The notes below the pieces were generated by a model. That model ran no database searches and had not been told where the DNA came from. It saw nothing but the letters and a program-made list of their open reading frames with translations. From assembly GCF_000744835.1 (NCBI RefSeq), contig NZ_JQMS01000001.1, forward strand, positions 3,038,001-3,102,000: a stretch of DNA of 64,000 bases, in the 5' to 3' direction. A program made the position numbers and the translations under genes. Origin of the DNA: Flavobacterium sp. 83. Lineage in GTDB: Bacteria; Bacteroidota; Bacteroidia; Flavobacteriales; Flavobacteriaceae. Positions 25,794 to 34,797 of the stretch are shown here, piece after piece; positions within the stretch are counted from its first letter, which is position 1, and each line of letters starts with the position of its first letter.

Positions 25794-25904
25794 TTCTAAG
25801 TGATCATTACAATTTTGGACTATCTATATATATTCTTGCACAAAAGAAACATTTAGTGTTTTTAATTCAAAAAAAAATGATACTATTGTAACCTCAAATT
25901 AACC

Positions 25905-26798
25905 ATGAAAAAAAATCTTCTCAATTACAAAGGACTCTATGGTGACAATAATCATCGAGATTTTGGTGACTTTGTGCACCATGAATTATTACAAACCCGA
26001 AGTAAATTGTATAATTGGGAAATTAACGTTCACTTACACACGGATCTGTTTCAAATTTTCATCATTTCTTCTGGTGAAGGCATCTTAATTCAAGATAACA
26101 AAAGAATAAATTTGAAAGCTCCGTGTATTCTTTTAATCCCTACAAATACCTTTCATGGCTTTGAATTTCAGTCAGATGTAATTGGAGAAGTGTTTACAGT
26201 TTCAGAACAATTCATCGAAACTATTTTTAAAAACACACCACTTATTTTATTGGAATTAAATAAAGCTAAACAATACAGTTTTAATTTGAACAACCCTGAT
26301 TTAAATGATTTTATCTACCTTAAAAATAAGATAATAAAAACAATTTCCGAAAGTAATCCTTATAAACAAATTAGCCTTCAATCACTATTCCAATTATTCT
26401 TTATAGGACTACACAATCAAAACAATACATTTGAAGACCCAAAAGAACTATCCAATAATAGAACATTAGGTTATTTCCACTCTTTTCAAAAACTGATAAA
26501 AAAAACATTACCCGAATCTAAACTCATAAAAGAGTATTCAAATGAACTGCGGATTACTCCCGTTCATTTGAACCGAATCTGCCAGACATTAGTACAAAAA
26601 ACAGCATTACAAGTTGTGCACGAATATTGCATTACCGAAGCCAAAAAATACTTGCTATACTCCTCCTATTCCATCTCTGAAATTTCATATTTACTAAATT
26701 TTAAAGATCCTGCTTATTTTTCCCGTTTGTTTAAAAAACAAACCGGTCTTTCCCCTAATGTTTTTAGAAGCCATACCAGCCAAAACAACAGTAATTAG
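25905..26798 (+). CDS. AraC-family regulator, likely of the pca operon
   Basis: A 297-residue transcription factor. The N-terminal half (about 1-170) is a cupin-type sensing domain (H-L-H-T-D-L-F-Q-I-F-I-I-S-S-G-E-G). The C-terminal 100 residues are a double helix-turn-helix of the AraC/XylS type, ending with S-I-S-E-I-S-Y-L-L-N-F-K-D-P-A-Y-F-S-R-L-F-K-K-Q, shown here as separate residues. It is transcribed away from pcaH with a 153-bp gap. AraC-type activators responding to 4-hydroxybenzoate are known beside pobA in proteobacteria, so sensing of 4-hydroxybenzoate or a pathway intermediate is likely. The effector is inference. Confidence 0.88.
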   Translation: MKKNLLNYKGLYGDNNHRDFGDFVHHELLQTRSKLYNWEINVHLHTDLFQIFIISSGEGILIQDNKRINLKAPCILLIPTNTFHGFEFQSDVIGEVFTVSEQFIETIFKNTPLILLELNKAKQYSFNLNNPDLNDFIYLKNKIIKTISESNPYKQISLQSLFQLFFIGLHNQNNTFEDPKELSNNRTLGYFHSFQKLIKKTLPESKLIKEYSNELRITPVHLNRICQTLVQKTALQVVHEYCITEAKKYLLYSSYSISEISYLLNFKDPAYFSRLFKKQTGLSPNVFRSHTSQNNSN

Positions 26799-26871
26799 TC
26801 CATTTCTTACTGCTTTTTATTAAAATTGAATACTCAATCGTTTTATAATTGTAATAAATAGATAAAAATGA

Positions 26872-26934
26872 TTGATTTTGATTATTTCTAGCGTTTAAAT
26901 GATTCTCTTGTTATAGTATTTTTTAAGAATTTTG
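26872..26934 (+). promoter_or_regulatory. Island promoter element, copy 1 (before 27024)
   Basis: Box 1 is TTGATTTTGA (26872-26881), with TAG at the conserved position 17 bases from box start. Box 2 is ATGATTCTC (26899-26907), matching TTGATTCAC at 7 of 9 positions and exactly 27 bp after box 1. GAATTTTG (26927-26934) stands in the -7 position 28 bp after box 2. It is the weakest of four copies but keeps every distance. A TAACTTTG further down (26941-26948) is an alternative -7. Confidence 0.6.
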
Positions 26935-27023
26935 TAAAAATAACTTTGATTATTTATTGATTGAATAAAAAATCAATCGTATAAATTAACTAATCCATTT
27001 TTTTTAACTCACATAATAGAAAT

Positions 27024-27320
27024 ATGATATTAGAAATAGCAACATTTGACATAAAAGAACAATCACAAGCTGCTTTTATAGATGCCTTTCAGGAAGCCAA
27101 ATTAGTGGTATCAAAATCAAAAGGATTTATTGGATTGGAATTCCAACATTGCATCGAAATTTCGACCAAATTTGTGGTATTAATACAATGGGAAACACTC
27201 GAAGACCATACTATTGGCTTCAGGGAATCCCCTTTATTTACCCAATGGAGAGCTATTTTGTCTCCCCATTTTCAAAACCCACCTATTGCAGAACATTTTC
27301 AAACCATCAATAAAATATAA
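27024..27320 (+). CDS. Antibiotic biosynthesis monooxygenase (ABM) domain protein
   Basis: A 98-residue single-domain protein of the dimeric ferredoxin-like ABM family (PF03992). It has the usual [16 protein letters not shown] and [11 protein letters not shown] features. Members include small quinol oxygenases, heme-degrading enzymes and many uncharacterised proteins; no cofactor is needed by several of them. It is the first gene after promoter copy 1 and ends 7 bp before the HisD-like gene, so the two are surely co-transcribed. Its role in the island is unknown. Confidence 0.8.
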   Translation: MILEIATFDIKEQSQAAFIDAFQEAKLVVSKSKGFIGLEFQHCIEISTKFVVLIQWETLEDHTIGFRESPLFTQWRAILSPHFQNPPIAEHFQTINKI

Positions 27321-27327
27321 TTCACGC

Positions 27328-28620
27328 ATGAAAAGAGTAATTAAAGAAGGAATCGCATTATTTGAAGCAGAATCTAATGACAAAAAAGTTAGAGAAATCG
27401 TTGAAAACGTATTAGAAGAAGTAAAAAATGGCGGTGATGCTGCTGTTCGATCTTTATCTGAAAAATTTGATAAATGGTCACCTGCAAGTTTTCTACTTTC
27501 AAAAGAAACAATCGAAGAAATTATCAGTGGTGTTCCTGAGCAAGTTATAGAAGATATTCGATTTGCACAAACGCAGGTTAGAAATTTTGCGCAACATCAA
27601 AAAAACTCCATGCATGACATTGAAGTGGAGACACTTCCAGGCGTTTTTCTTGGACATAGAAATGTACCCGTAAACAGCGTAGGTTGTTACATTCCGGGAG
27701 GTCGTTACCCAATGGTCGCTTCAGCACACATGAGTGTACTTACAGCAAAAGTAGCTGGAGTAAAACGCGTTATTGCCTGCACACCACCTATTAATGGACA
27801 AATTCCTGCCGCAACGGTTGCCGCAATGTATATGGCTGGCGCCGATGAAATTTATTTATTGGGAGGTATTCAAGCCATTGCCGCTATGGGAATTGGAACC
27901 GAAACCATCGAATCTGTAGATATGATTGTTGGTCCCGGAAACTCTTATGTAGCCGAAGCCAAAAGACAATTATTCGGAAAAATTGGAATCGATTTATTGG
28001 CAGGTCCAACAGAAACTTTGGTAATTGCTGATGAAACTTCTGATGCAGAGATTTGCGCAGTAGATTTACTAGGACAAGCAGAACATGGGCCAACATCCCC
28101 TTCTATTTTATTGACCAATTCAGAGAAACTAGCTTACGAAACTTTGGCAGAAGTAGAAAGACAACTAAAAACGTTACCAACAGCAGATGTAGCCAGCATT
28201 TCTTGGAGAGATTATGGACAAATTATCCTAGTTGACACTATTGATGAAATGGTAGCCGAAGCAGACAGAATTGCAAGTGAACACGTTCAGGTAATGACAG
28301 CAGACCCAAGATACTTCTTGAAACACATGACTAATTTTGGCGCCCTATTTTTAGGTAAATACACCAATGTGGCTTATGGTGACAAAGTAATTGGAACCAA
28401 TCATACCTTGCCAACAAAGCACGGAGCAAAATACACCGGCGGATTATGGGTTGGTAAATTCATGAAAACTTGTTCGTATCAAGAAATTAGAACTCCTGAA
28501 GCCAGTGCTATGATTGGTGAATATTGCTCTCGTTTGTGTGCTATAGAAAATTTCTGGGGACACAAAGAACAAGCTGATATTCGAGTGAGAAGATATGGTG
28601 CTATAGTTTCACAAGAGTAA
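27328..28620 (+). CDS. Histidinol dehydrogenase-family NAD-dependent alcohol dehydrogenase
   Basis: A 430-residue enzyme starting at the ATG at 27328; a longer in-frame TTG reading at 27214 would overlap the previous gene. The zinc-site pattern of HisD is kept: Q-A-E-H-G-P-T-S-P, then [11 protein letters not shown] and a C-terminal W-G-H. The stretch [14 protein letters not shown] matches the HpsN-like (sulfopropanediol 3-dehydrogenase) branch better than true histidinol dehydrogenase. There are no other his genes nearby. It probably oxidises a primary alcohol to an acid in two NAD-dependent steps. The substrate, perhaps a side-chain alcohol of the island compound, is inference. Confidence 0.85.
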   Translation: MKRVIKEGIALFEAESNDKKVREIVENVLEEVKNGGDAAVRSLSEKFDKWSPASFLLSKETIEEIISGVPEQVIEDIRFAQTQVRNFAQHQKNSMHDIEVETLPGVFLGHRNVPVNSVGCYIPGGRYPMVASAHMSVLTAKVAGVKRVIACTPPINGQIPAATVAAMYMAGADEIYLLGGIQAIAAMGIGTETIESVDMIVGPGNSYVAEAKRQLFGKIGIDLLAGPTETLVIADETSDAEICAVDLLGQAEHGPTSPSILLTNSEKLAYETLAEVERQLKTLPTADVASISWRDYGQIILVDTIDEMVAEADRIASEHVQVMTADPRYFLKHMTNFGALFLGKYTNVAYGDKVIGTNHTLPTKHGAKYTGGLWVGKFMKTCSYQEIRTPEASAMIGEYCSRLCAIENFWGHKEQADIRVRRYGAIVSQE

Positions 28621-28707
28621 ACCGCATAAAAAACAGGAACGTAGATTCGGCAGATTTTGTGATATTCTATATGACTATCCGTGACTAGTACCAAAGCCAT
28701 AAAATTA

Positions 28708-28784
28708 GCCACAGATTAAAAAGATTTTCACAGATTCCTTTAATAATATTTATAAAATCTGTGTGAATCTGTAAAATCTGTGGC
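28708..28784. repeat. Imperfect inverted repeat, CAGATT/AATCTG family
   Basis: Arms 28708-28736 and 28756-28784 (29 nt each) pair imperfectly, starting GCCACAGATT and ending AATCTGTGGC. The same words (GCAGATT, AATCTGTAAATCTGC) recur in the hairpin at 59183-59220, so this looks like a dispersed intergenic hairpin. It fills much of the 296-bp gap between the HisD-like gene and the SDR. Confidence 0.6.
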
Positions 28785-28916
28785 AAAAAAAAGACTTGTT
28801 ACGAATTAAGGACATTCATAAAATCCTAATATTTGAAATGGCTATTTTTTCAAAAGAAAATGCCACAGTTTACATCAACCTAAATAAATTTCAAATTATT
28901 TTAAATAAAAAATATT

Positions 28917-29657
28917 ATGCGTAAAACGGTTCTAGTTACAGGTGGTTCTGGCGAAATAGGTTCGGCGATTTGCCGAAAATTTGCTGAAAACGATTTTGAT
29001 GTCATCATTAGTTACAACTCAAATTTACAAAGAGCCGAATCATTTATAGCGAGCTTACCAGAAGGAAATCATGCTTTTTTTCATGCTCCTACAACAGATT
29101 CTGAAAAAGTAAAAGCCTTTAAAGTATTTGTTGAAGAGAAATATGGTAAACTAGATGTACTTGTGAATAATGCAGGCGTTACTACTCCAGTTCCACATGA
29201 TGATCTTGATGGATTGACAGACGATTGGATTGATAGAATCATGCAAACTAATTTTAGAGGATCCTTTGCAATGGTAAGAGCGTTTAAAGATTTATTGCAA
29301 AAATCAACAGAAGCCACTGGACTAATCGTAAATATTTCCTCTATTGCGGGAATTTTTGGCACAGGAAGTAATGTTGCCTATTGCGCCTCAAAAGCTGCTT
29401 TGGATTCTATGACGCGTTCTTTAGCAAGAGCTTTGGCACCAAAAATAAGAGTAGTTTCTGTATCTCCAGGATTCGTCGAAGGAGAATATACTGCTACAAT
29501 GAACCCCGATTTTTTGAAAATTCAAAAAGACCATACACCTTTAGCGAGATTTGCTTTGGGAGAAGATGTGGCGAATGCCGTTTTTTCGGTAGCAACTCAA
29601 CTAACATTCTCGACAGGCAATATTATAACTGTTGATGGAGGAAGACTTTTAAAATAA
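28917..29657 (+). CDS. SDR-family oxidoreductase (FabG-like)
   Basis: A 246-residue classical short-chain dehydrogenase. The NAD(P) loop is T-G-G-S-G-E-I-G (about 8-15), N-N-A-G follows near 88, and the catalytic Ser and Y-x-x-x-K appear as S-S-I-A-G and Y-C-A-S-K. G-N-I-I-T-V-D-G-G ends the fold. It is preceded by a 296-bp gap with a hairpin repeat and followed 81 bp later by the cyclase gene. In this setting it probably oxidises or reduces a hydroxyl/keto group of a catabolic intermediate; fatty acid synthesis is unlikely given the context. Confidence 0.85.
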   Translation: MRKTVLVTGGSGEIGSAICRKFAENDFDVIISYNSNLQRAESFIASLPEGNHAFFHAPTTDSEKVKAFKVFVEEKYGKLDVLVNNAGVTTPVPHDDLDGLTDDWIDRIMQTNFRGSFAMVRAFKDLLQKSTEATGLIVNISSIAGIFGTGSNVAYCASKAALDSMTRSLARALAPKIRVVSVSPGFVEGEYTATMNPDFLKIQKDHTPLARFALGEDVANAVFSVATQLTFSTGNIITVDGGRLLK

Positions 29658-29738
29658 AAACATTCTAAATCATAAAGTCTAAAAACCTCAAAATCATTCG
29701 AAGTAATTCAATTTAAAATTAAATTTAAAATATACTAC

Positions 29739-30494
29739 ATGAAAATAATAGATCTTTCCGTTACGATTTCAGAGGAAATTAAGGAGCCGTTACCAACTAC
29801 AATTATCTATGAAGACCACAAAGAAGGAGCAAAAAAAATGGGTGGAAAACTTTTTGAAGGATTAACTGATGTCTTCATCGAAGGTAATGGTCCTGCGGGA
29901 GAATTTCTTTCTGTAACTAGCCACTGTGGAACCCACGTTGATGCTCCCTATCATTATTACCCAACTTGCGAAGGAAAACCTTCCCGCACCATTGATGAAA
30001 TGCCATTGGATTGGTTTTTCCACGATGGAGTTGTTCTTGATTTTACAGATAAACCAGACGGCTACATGTTTGAGCCAGAAGATTTAATCGAAAAATTAGC
30101 TGCAATAAACTATACGTTAAAACCTTTTGATATAGTACTTATTCGTTGTGATGCTGATAAACGCATTCATGATGCTGATTTTGTGCGCATTCATGTTGGC
30201 GCTTCCGCAAAAGCAACGCACTGGCTGATTGATCAAGGAATCAAAGTAATGGGAACTGACGGCTGGGGATGGGATATCCCATTGCATATTCAAGCCGAAG
30301 ATTTCAGAAACAATCCACGTCCGGGAATTATCTGGCAAGCTCATTATGTTGGAATTGAAAAAGAATATTGCCAAATCGAAAAATTAGCAAATTTAGAAGC
30401 TTTACCGCCATTTGGTTTCAAAGTAGCTTGCTTTCCTGCAAAAATCAAAGGAGCTAGTGCGGGTTGGACAAGAGCAGTTGCGATAATTGAATAA
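29739..30494 (+). CDS. Cyclase-family metal-dependent hydrolase (kynurenine formamidase-like)
   Basis: A 251-residue member of the putative cyclase family (PF04199). The metal-binding signature H-C-G-T-H-V-D-A-P-Y-H is at 62-72 (His62, His66, Asp68 and His72), matching H-x-G-T-H-x-D-x-P-x-H. Known members hydrolyse N-formylkynurenine or isatin, and others open lactone-like rings. No tryptophan pathway gene is nearby, so an amide or lactone in the island pathway is the more likely target. It lies 35 bp before the AraC-type regulator gene and may share its transcript. Confidence 0.85.
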   Translation: MKIIDLSVTISEEIKEPLPTTIIYEDHKEGAKKMGGKLFEGLTDVFIEGNGPAGEFLSVTSHCGTHVDAPYHYYPTCEGKPSRTIDEMPLDWFFHDGVVLDFTDKPDGYMFEPEDLIEKLAAINYTLKPFDIVLIRCDADKRIHDADFVRIHVGASAKATHWLIDQGIKVMGTDGWGWDIPLHIQAEDFRNNPRPGIIWQAHYVGIEKEYCQIEKLANLEALPPFGFKVACFPAKIKGASAGWTRAVAIIE

Positions 30495-30529
30495 TTTTTT
30501 TGTAATTTTATTAAAATATAAAAAAAAGT

Positions 30530-31438
30530 ATGACTACTAAAGAGTACATCCCAACGCTGATACCTTCAGAAATGAATAACTTTCATTCTCATACCACGAG
30601 TTGGAGACCTTTTATGTCTAGTCATTCGCATCAAGAATACCATATTAACCGATTAGAAGATATATCGAATAAATCTAGTTTTCAGGTTTTACCACATCGT
30701 AAAACAGTACATGATTTTATATTCCTGAAAAAAGGAATTTCAAAAAGAAGTAAAGGACTAAACAAATATGAGTTTGGTCCTTCTTCTATATTTTTTTTAC
30801 CGGCACATCAAATTACTCAACACGAAATGATCAGTGATGACGCAGAAGGTTTTTATCTTCATTTCGATGAAAAAATATTTGATTATTTACCTAAAAATTA
30901 CCTTAGCGAACAATTTCCTATCTTTCAATTTCAGTCGAATCCCGTGATTCAGATGTCTGAAAGCACACTAAATAACATAGAGTTTATTTTGAATAGAATA
31001 CTTGAATTATACAAAGAAGAAAATACTGCTAATAAAAAACTTGTTTCTTACAATTTATTGGTGATTTTTGAAGAGATAAAAAAAGAAATTCCATTTCAAA
31101 TCAAAAAAACAAAAAACTCCTTTTTTGAGATTACTGAACGCTATAAAAATGCATTAGGACAACACATTTATAAATATCAAAACATTTCAGATTACGCTAA
31201 AATACTGAACATTACTCCAAATTATCTGAATAAATGTGTCAAAACCTGTACCGATAAAACTGCCCAAGATTTATTGAAAGAAATGTTGGTTTTGGAAGCC
31301 AAAACCCTGCTGAAGTATTCAGATCTACACATCTCCGAAATCGCTATAAAACTCTGCGATCAAAACCCAAGCAACTTTGCTCGTTTCTTTAAAAAACAAA
31401 CTGGTCAAACACCAATGGAATATCTACAAATGTGTTGA
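30530..31438 (+). CDS. AraC-family regulator, candidate master activator of the island
   Basis: A 302-residue transcription factor with an N-terminal cupin-like sensing region (V-H-D-F-I-F-L-K-K-G-I-S, G-P-S-S-I-F-F-L-P-A-H-Q) and a C-terminal AraC-type double helix-turn-helix (about 200-300). The end of the protein, N-F-A-R-F-F-K-K-Q-T-G-Q-T-P, is typical. It is embedded in the island between the cyclase gene and the TonB receptor, and copy 2 of the shared promoter element begins inside its stop codon region (31435). Its box position next to the -33 region is what AraC activators need. The link to the four promoter copies is inference. The other AraC gene (25905) is the main alternative. Confidence 0.87.
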   Translation: MTTKEYIPTLIPSEMNNFHSHTTSWRPFMSSHSHQEYHINRLEDISNKSSFQVLPHRKTVHDFIFLKKGISKRSKGLNKYEFGPSSIFFLPAHQITQHEMISDDAEGFYLHFDEKIFDYLPKNYLSEQFPIFQFQSNPVIQMSESTLNNIEFILNRILELYKEENTANKKLVSYNLLVIFEEIKKEIPFQIKKTKNSFFEITERYKNALGQHIYKYQNISDYAKILNITPNYLNKCVKTCTDKTAQDLLKEMLVLEAKTLLKYSDLHISEIAIKLCDQNPSNFARFFKKQTGQTPMEYLQMC

Positions 31439-31497
31439 TTTTGAATAGTTGTAGCCTTTTTTTGATTCACAAAATTGATTTTTGTAAGCCACTTTTG
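31435..31497 (+). promoter_or_regulatory. Island promoter element, copy 2 (before TonB receptor)
   Basis: Box 1 is TTGATTTTGAATAG (31435-31448), followed by TTG and TAG. Box 2 is TTGATTCAC (31462-31470), 27 bp from box 1. CACTTTTG (31490-31497) is in the -7 position, 28 bp after box 2 and 75 bp before the receptor start. Box 1 overlaps the end of the preceding AraC gene. Confidence 0.8.
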
Positions 31498-31571
31498 TAA
31501 AATAAATATTTATCAAATATTTATTTTATTAAACCAAAAAAAATCAATCTAATTTAAAAAAGACCAAAATT

Positions 31572-34424
31572 ATGAAAACAACGCATTTTATTAGGATTTT
31601 AATCCTTGTTGTCGGATTTAGTTTCTCTGCTACTTCTTTAGCTCAGGAAGGTAAAATTCAGGGAAAAGTAACCAATTCTAAAGGCTTAGGTCTAGCAGGT
31701 TCCTCAATCGTTATAGTAGAAAATAACAAAAGCAACAGCACAGATGCGAATGGGGATTTCACTATAAATAATCTTGCAAATGGAAGCTATCAAATTCTTG
31801 TATCGTATGTTGGTTTTACAACCCGAAAAGTATCAGTAAAAGTACCTCAAACAAGCAAACTAACTATTGTATTACAAGATGACCAAGCTGCTTTAGACGA
31901 AGTCGTAGTAACTGGGGTGTTTGATAAACGATCAGCACTTAATTCTTCTATTGCAATTTCTTCAGTTAGTGCAGTTCAAATTCAAAAAATGGCACCAACA
32001 AGCGCTGCAGAATTATTGAAAAATGTTCCTGGTATTTTTGTAAATAACTCCCTAGGTGAAATTAGAAATACCGTTTATTCTCGCGGAGTTACTACAGGTA
32101 ATAATGACGGAAGATGGGGATATGATTATGTTTCTATGCAGGAAGACGGACTTCCAGTGACCAATGCTATGTTTGCAAATTTTGGTCCAGATATGTTTTT
32201 AAGGGCTGACGCAACTCTTGATAAATTAGAAGCCGTACGTGGTGGAACAGCTTCTATTACTGGTGCAAATGCTCCTGGAGGTGTTTTTAATTATATTTCG
32301 AAAACAGGTGGTAAAACTTTTGCAGGAGAAATTAGAACAAGGCTGGGTCTCGAAGGAAATGGAAAAAATCCATATTACAGAGCAGATTTTAATCTTGGAG
32401 GACCACTTGCTAAAAACTTAACTTATAATATTGGAGGTTTTTATAGAAAATCAGATGGGTCTCAATATCCAGGTTACGCTTCTAACTTTGGCGGACAACT
32501 AAAAGGAAATTTAATGTATAAATACGAAACAGGTTCATTGAAGTTGTTAGTAAAAAGTTTGAATGACCATAATTTAACAGCCGAAGGAATCCCTACAAAT
32601 AGCTACACCGACATGAAACCATCGATTGGATTTTCTAATACATCTTCGGTATTGCCTCCTGCAATTTCTTTAACAACTTATGTCCCTACTAGAGGTGATG
32701 TTAACTATAAATCATCTGATTTATGGCATTCTAAAGATAATTCAGTTGGTTTGAACTGGGAACAAAAATTAGGGAATGGCTGGAAATTAACGAACAACGC
32801 TCGTTTTTCTTCTATGTCAGAGGAAGCATTTACCCCTTTAAGTACCGTTTCACCTATTGCAATGGACAATATTGTTACCTATTTCATTTTAGGAGCTTTG
32901 CATCCGCCAACACAAATCATACCAGGTACATATACTGTTTCGCAAGGAGGCCAACCAATTATGACTATTAAATCCTTTAGCGGATTTGATTATCATGTTA
33001 CCAGTAACACAGCTCCAGGAAGTGCACTTTCGCCAAATTCATTGTTCTTCACTCCTTTAATTTACAACTACAGTAAAGTAAATGAATTTAGAGATCAATT
33101 TAATTTTAATAAAAAAATGGGGAAACATACCTTCAATATTGGTGGTTTCTTTGATAATTCCTCATTATCCAGAGTTTCTGGATCAATGGGAGTTTCTTTA
33201 AACACGATTCAAAACCACCCGCAAACTGTTGACATATCCGTAACTAATCCCGGAAACGTTACGTATCAAGTTACCAATCCAAACGGAATTGTTAACGTTG
33301 GTGCAGATCAAGGGTATACGATTATTAATTCAAAACAAAGTCAGAAAGCAGTCTATTTTGCTCATACTTGGGAAATCAATGATAATCTGACATTTGATTG
33401 GGGAGCGCGATACGAAAATGTTCGCATTCATGGAACCAACAATGCGCCTTCATTAGTTACTTCGACCACAGGTGGCGTGGACGGAAATCCGTTAACATTG
33501 TATGATAACAGTTCAGCTGCATTGGGAAGTCCTTTTTCCTATGACAAAACCTTAAGCTATCTTTCTTACTCAGGGGCTTTAAATTATAAAGTTTCGGATC
33601 AAACTGCCTTATATTTTCGTTATTCCAATGGTAAAAAAGCACCTGGATATAACATTTATAATGATGTTAGCACTGCGTTTGGAGCCAGTAGTTTAGATCC
33701 ACAAGTACAAATAATCCAACAATATGAAGTGGGTTATAAATCAAAAATAGAGAACGCTACTTTTACCATTACTCCATTTTACAGTTTGTTATCTCATATT
33801 CCTAATAGCGTAACTTTTACAAATGATGCAACAGGCTTATTATACAATCCACCAGCATTATATAATAACATCAGAACCTTTGGTATCGAATTAGAGAGTT
33901 CTATTAAGTTATCTAATAATTTTAATATTAGAGGAGTTATTACTGCCCAAGATGCAAAAGCGACAAAATACAATGCTTGGATTCACCAGACTGACAATTC
34001 TCATACTACAGCCGGAACGGATGTAATGATTGATAATTCTGGAAATAAGGCGGCAAACGTACCTAATTTTATGGTAAATATCACTCCTGAATATACTAAC
34101 AATAGTTTTTATGCTAATGTAACTTGGTCTTACATGGGAGCCAGACAAGCTAATTTTGCCAATGCTTTTGAATTACCGGCCTTTAGTCAATTTAACCTTG
34201 CAATGGGTTATGATATTACCGCTAAATTAAGAGTAAGTGCTAATGTAAATAATGTATTAAATTCTTATGGCGTTATGGGTTGGGTAGGTCCAGGTTCATT
34301 TCCTTTTAACTTAAATTTAGAGGGAGTTACCAAAGCTGATGTTGCTGCAAATCCTACTGCATTTCATCAAGCGATTGCAATTCCGGCAAGGGCTTACTTC
34401 TTGACACTTGCCTATAAATTTTAA
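31572..34424 (+). CDS. TonB-dependent outer membrane receptor without SusD partner
   Basis: A 950-residue receptor. A signal peptide (cut near S-L-A-Q-E) is followed by a CarboxypepD_reg-like beta-sandwich (about 28-110, G-K-I-Q-G-K-V-T-N-S-K-G). Next come a TonB-box region L-D-E-V-V-V-T-G, the plug domain (A-E-L-L-K-N-V-P-G-I-F-V) and a beta-barrel that ends in Phe (L-A-Y-K-F). No SusD gene follows, and a terminator closes the unit. The plug wording resembles siderophore- or small-molecule-type receptors more than SusC. With promoter copy 2 in front and a catabolic island around it, import of the island's aromatic glycoside is the leading guess. An iron-chelate substrate cannot be excluded. 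Confidence 0.9.
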   Translation: MKTTHFIRILILVVGFSFSATSLAQEGKIQGKVTNSKGLGLAGSSIVIVENNKSNSTDANGDFTINNLANGSYQILVSYVGFTTRKVSVKVPQTSKLTIVLQDDQAALDEVVVTGVFDKRSALNSSIAISSVSAVQIQKMAPTSAAELLKNVPGIFVNNSLGEIRNTVYSRGVTTGNNDGRWGYDYVSMQEDGLPVTNAMFANFGPDMFLRADATLDKLEAVRGGTASITGANAPGGVFNYISKTGGKTFAGEIRTRLGLEGNGKNPYYRADFNLGGPLAKNLTYNIGGFYRKSDGSQYPGYASNFGGQLKGNLMYKYETGSLKLLVKSLNDHNLTAEGIPTNSYTDMKPSIGFSNTSSVLPPAISLTTYVPTRGDVNYKSSDLWHSKDNSVGLNWEQKLGNGWKLTNNARFSSMSEEAFTPLSTVSPIAMDNIVTYFILGALHPPTQIIPGTYTVSQGGQPIMTIKSFSGFDYHVTSNTAPGSALSPNSLFFTPLIYNYSKVNEFRDQFNFNKKMGKHTFNIGGFFDNSSLSRVSGSMGVSLNTIQNHPQTVDISVTNPGNVTYQVTNPNGIVNVGADQGYTIINSKQSQKAVYFAHTWEINDNLTFDWGARYENVRIHGTNNAPSLVTSTTGGVDGNPLTLYDNSSAALGSPFSYDKTLSYLSYSGALNYKVSDQTALYFRYSNGKKAPGYNIYNDVSTAFGASSLDPQVQIIQQYEVGYKSKIENATFTITPFYSLLSHIPNSVTFTNDATGLLYNPPALYNNIRTFGIELESSIKLSNNFNIRGVITAQDAKATKYNAWIHQTDNSHTTAGTDVMIDNSGNKAANVPNFMVNITPEYTNNSFYANVTWSYMGARQANFANAFELPAFSQFNLAMGYDITAKLRVSANVNNVLNSYGVMGWVGPGSFPFNLNLEGVTKADVAANPTAFHQAIAIPARAYFLTLAYKF

Positions 34425-34449
34425 TTGTATTTTGTTTTAGTTATTAAAA

Positions 34450-34475
34450 GTCTTCCTTAACGGAAGGCTTTTTTT
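34450..34475 (+). terminator. Rho-independent terminator after TonB receptor
   Basis: A seven-pair stem GTCTTCC/GGAAGGC (34450-34456 and 34462-34468, one G-T pair) with loop TTAAC is followed by seven T residues. It is 26 bp after the receptor stop codon, so the receptor forms its own transcription unit. Confidence 0.85.
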
Positions 34476-34520
34476 AGTTAAAAATATACCTAATAATTTC
34501 ATCAAGTTATTCAAAAAGTA

Positions 34521-34584
34521 TTGATTTTGAATAGCAGTAGTTGTTTTTTGATTCACAAATCAACTTAAATCATTGTCATATTTG
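34521..34584 (+). promoter_or_regulatory. Island promoter element, copy 3 (before MFS operon)
   Basis: Box 1 is TTGATTTTGAATAG (34521-34534), followed by CAG and TAG. Box 2 is TTGATTCAC (34548-34556), again 27 bp on. CATATTTG (34577-34584) is in the -7 position, 29 bp after box 2. A half-site in inverted orientation, TTATTCAAAA (34508-34517), precedes box 1 and pairs with TTTTGAATAG at 9 of 10 positions. Confidence 0.8.
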
Positions 34585-34797
34585 TATTCTAGTATTTATA
34601 TTATATACATATATTTAAAAATAAAAAAGAACTTACTATAAAAAAAATACAAAAAAAATGAGTAGTCCATAATTTTAACAAAATTAAACACATATTATAA
34701 AATTGAACTTAGAAATCACACTTTATTAAAAATGAATATTTAAACTAAAATAGTATTAACTAATTCTTGTTTCTTTTTGAAGACTCCTTTTATACCT

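Larger units (their letters stand above)
34425..34797. promoter_or_regulatory. Gap with terminator, promoter copy 3 and long AT leader
   Basis: This 373-bp gap contains the receptor terminator (34450-34475) and the third island promoter element (34521-34584). About 210 nt of very AT-rich leader follow before the MFS start codon. No gene or structured leader peptide is visible in it. Confidence 0.6.

Noticed and set aside
27328..28620. Histidine biosynthesis gene hisD
   Set aside because: No other his gene is nearby, the segment after the NHTLPT motif follows the HpsN-like branch, and the gene is in a catabolic operon.
31572..34424. SusC/SusD glycan utilisation locus
   Set aside because: No SusD-like lipoprotein gene follows; a terminator lies directly behind the receptor.
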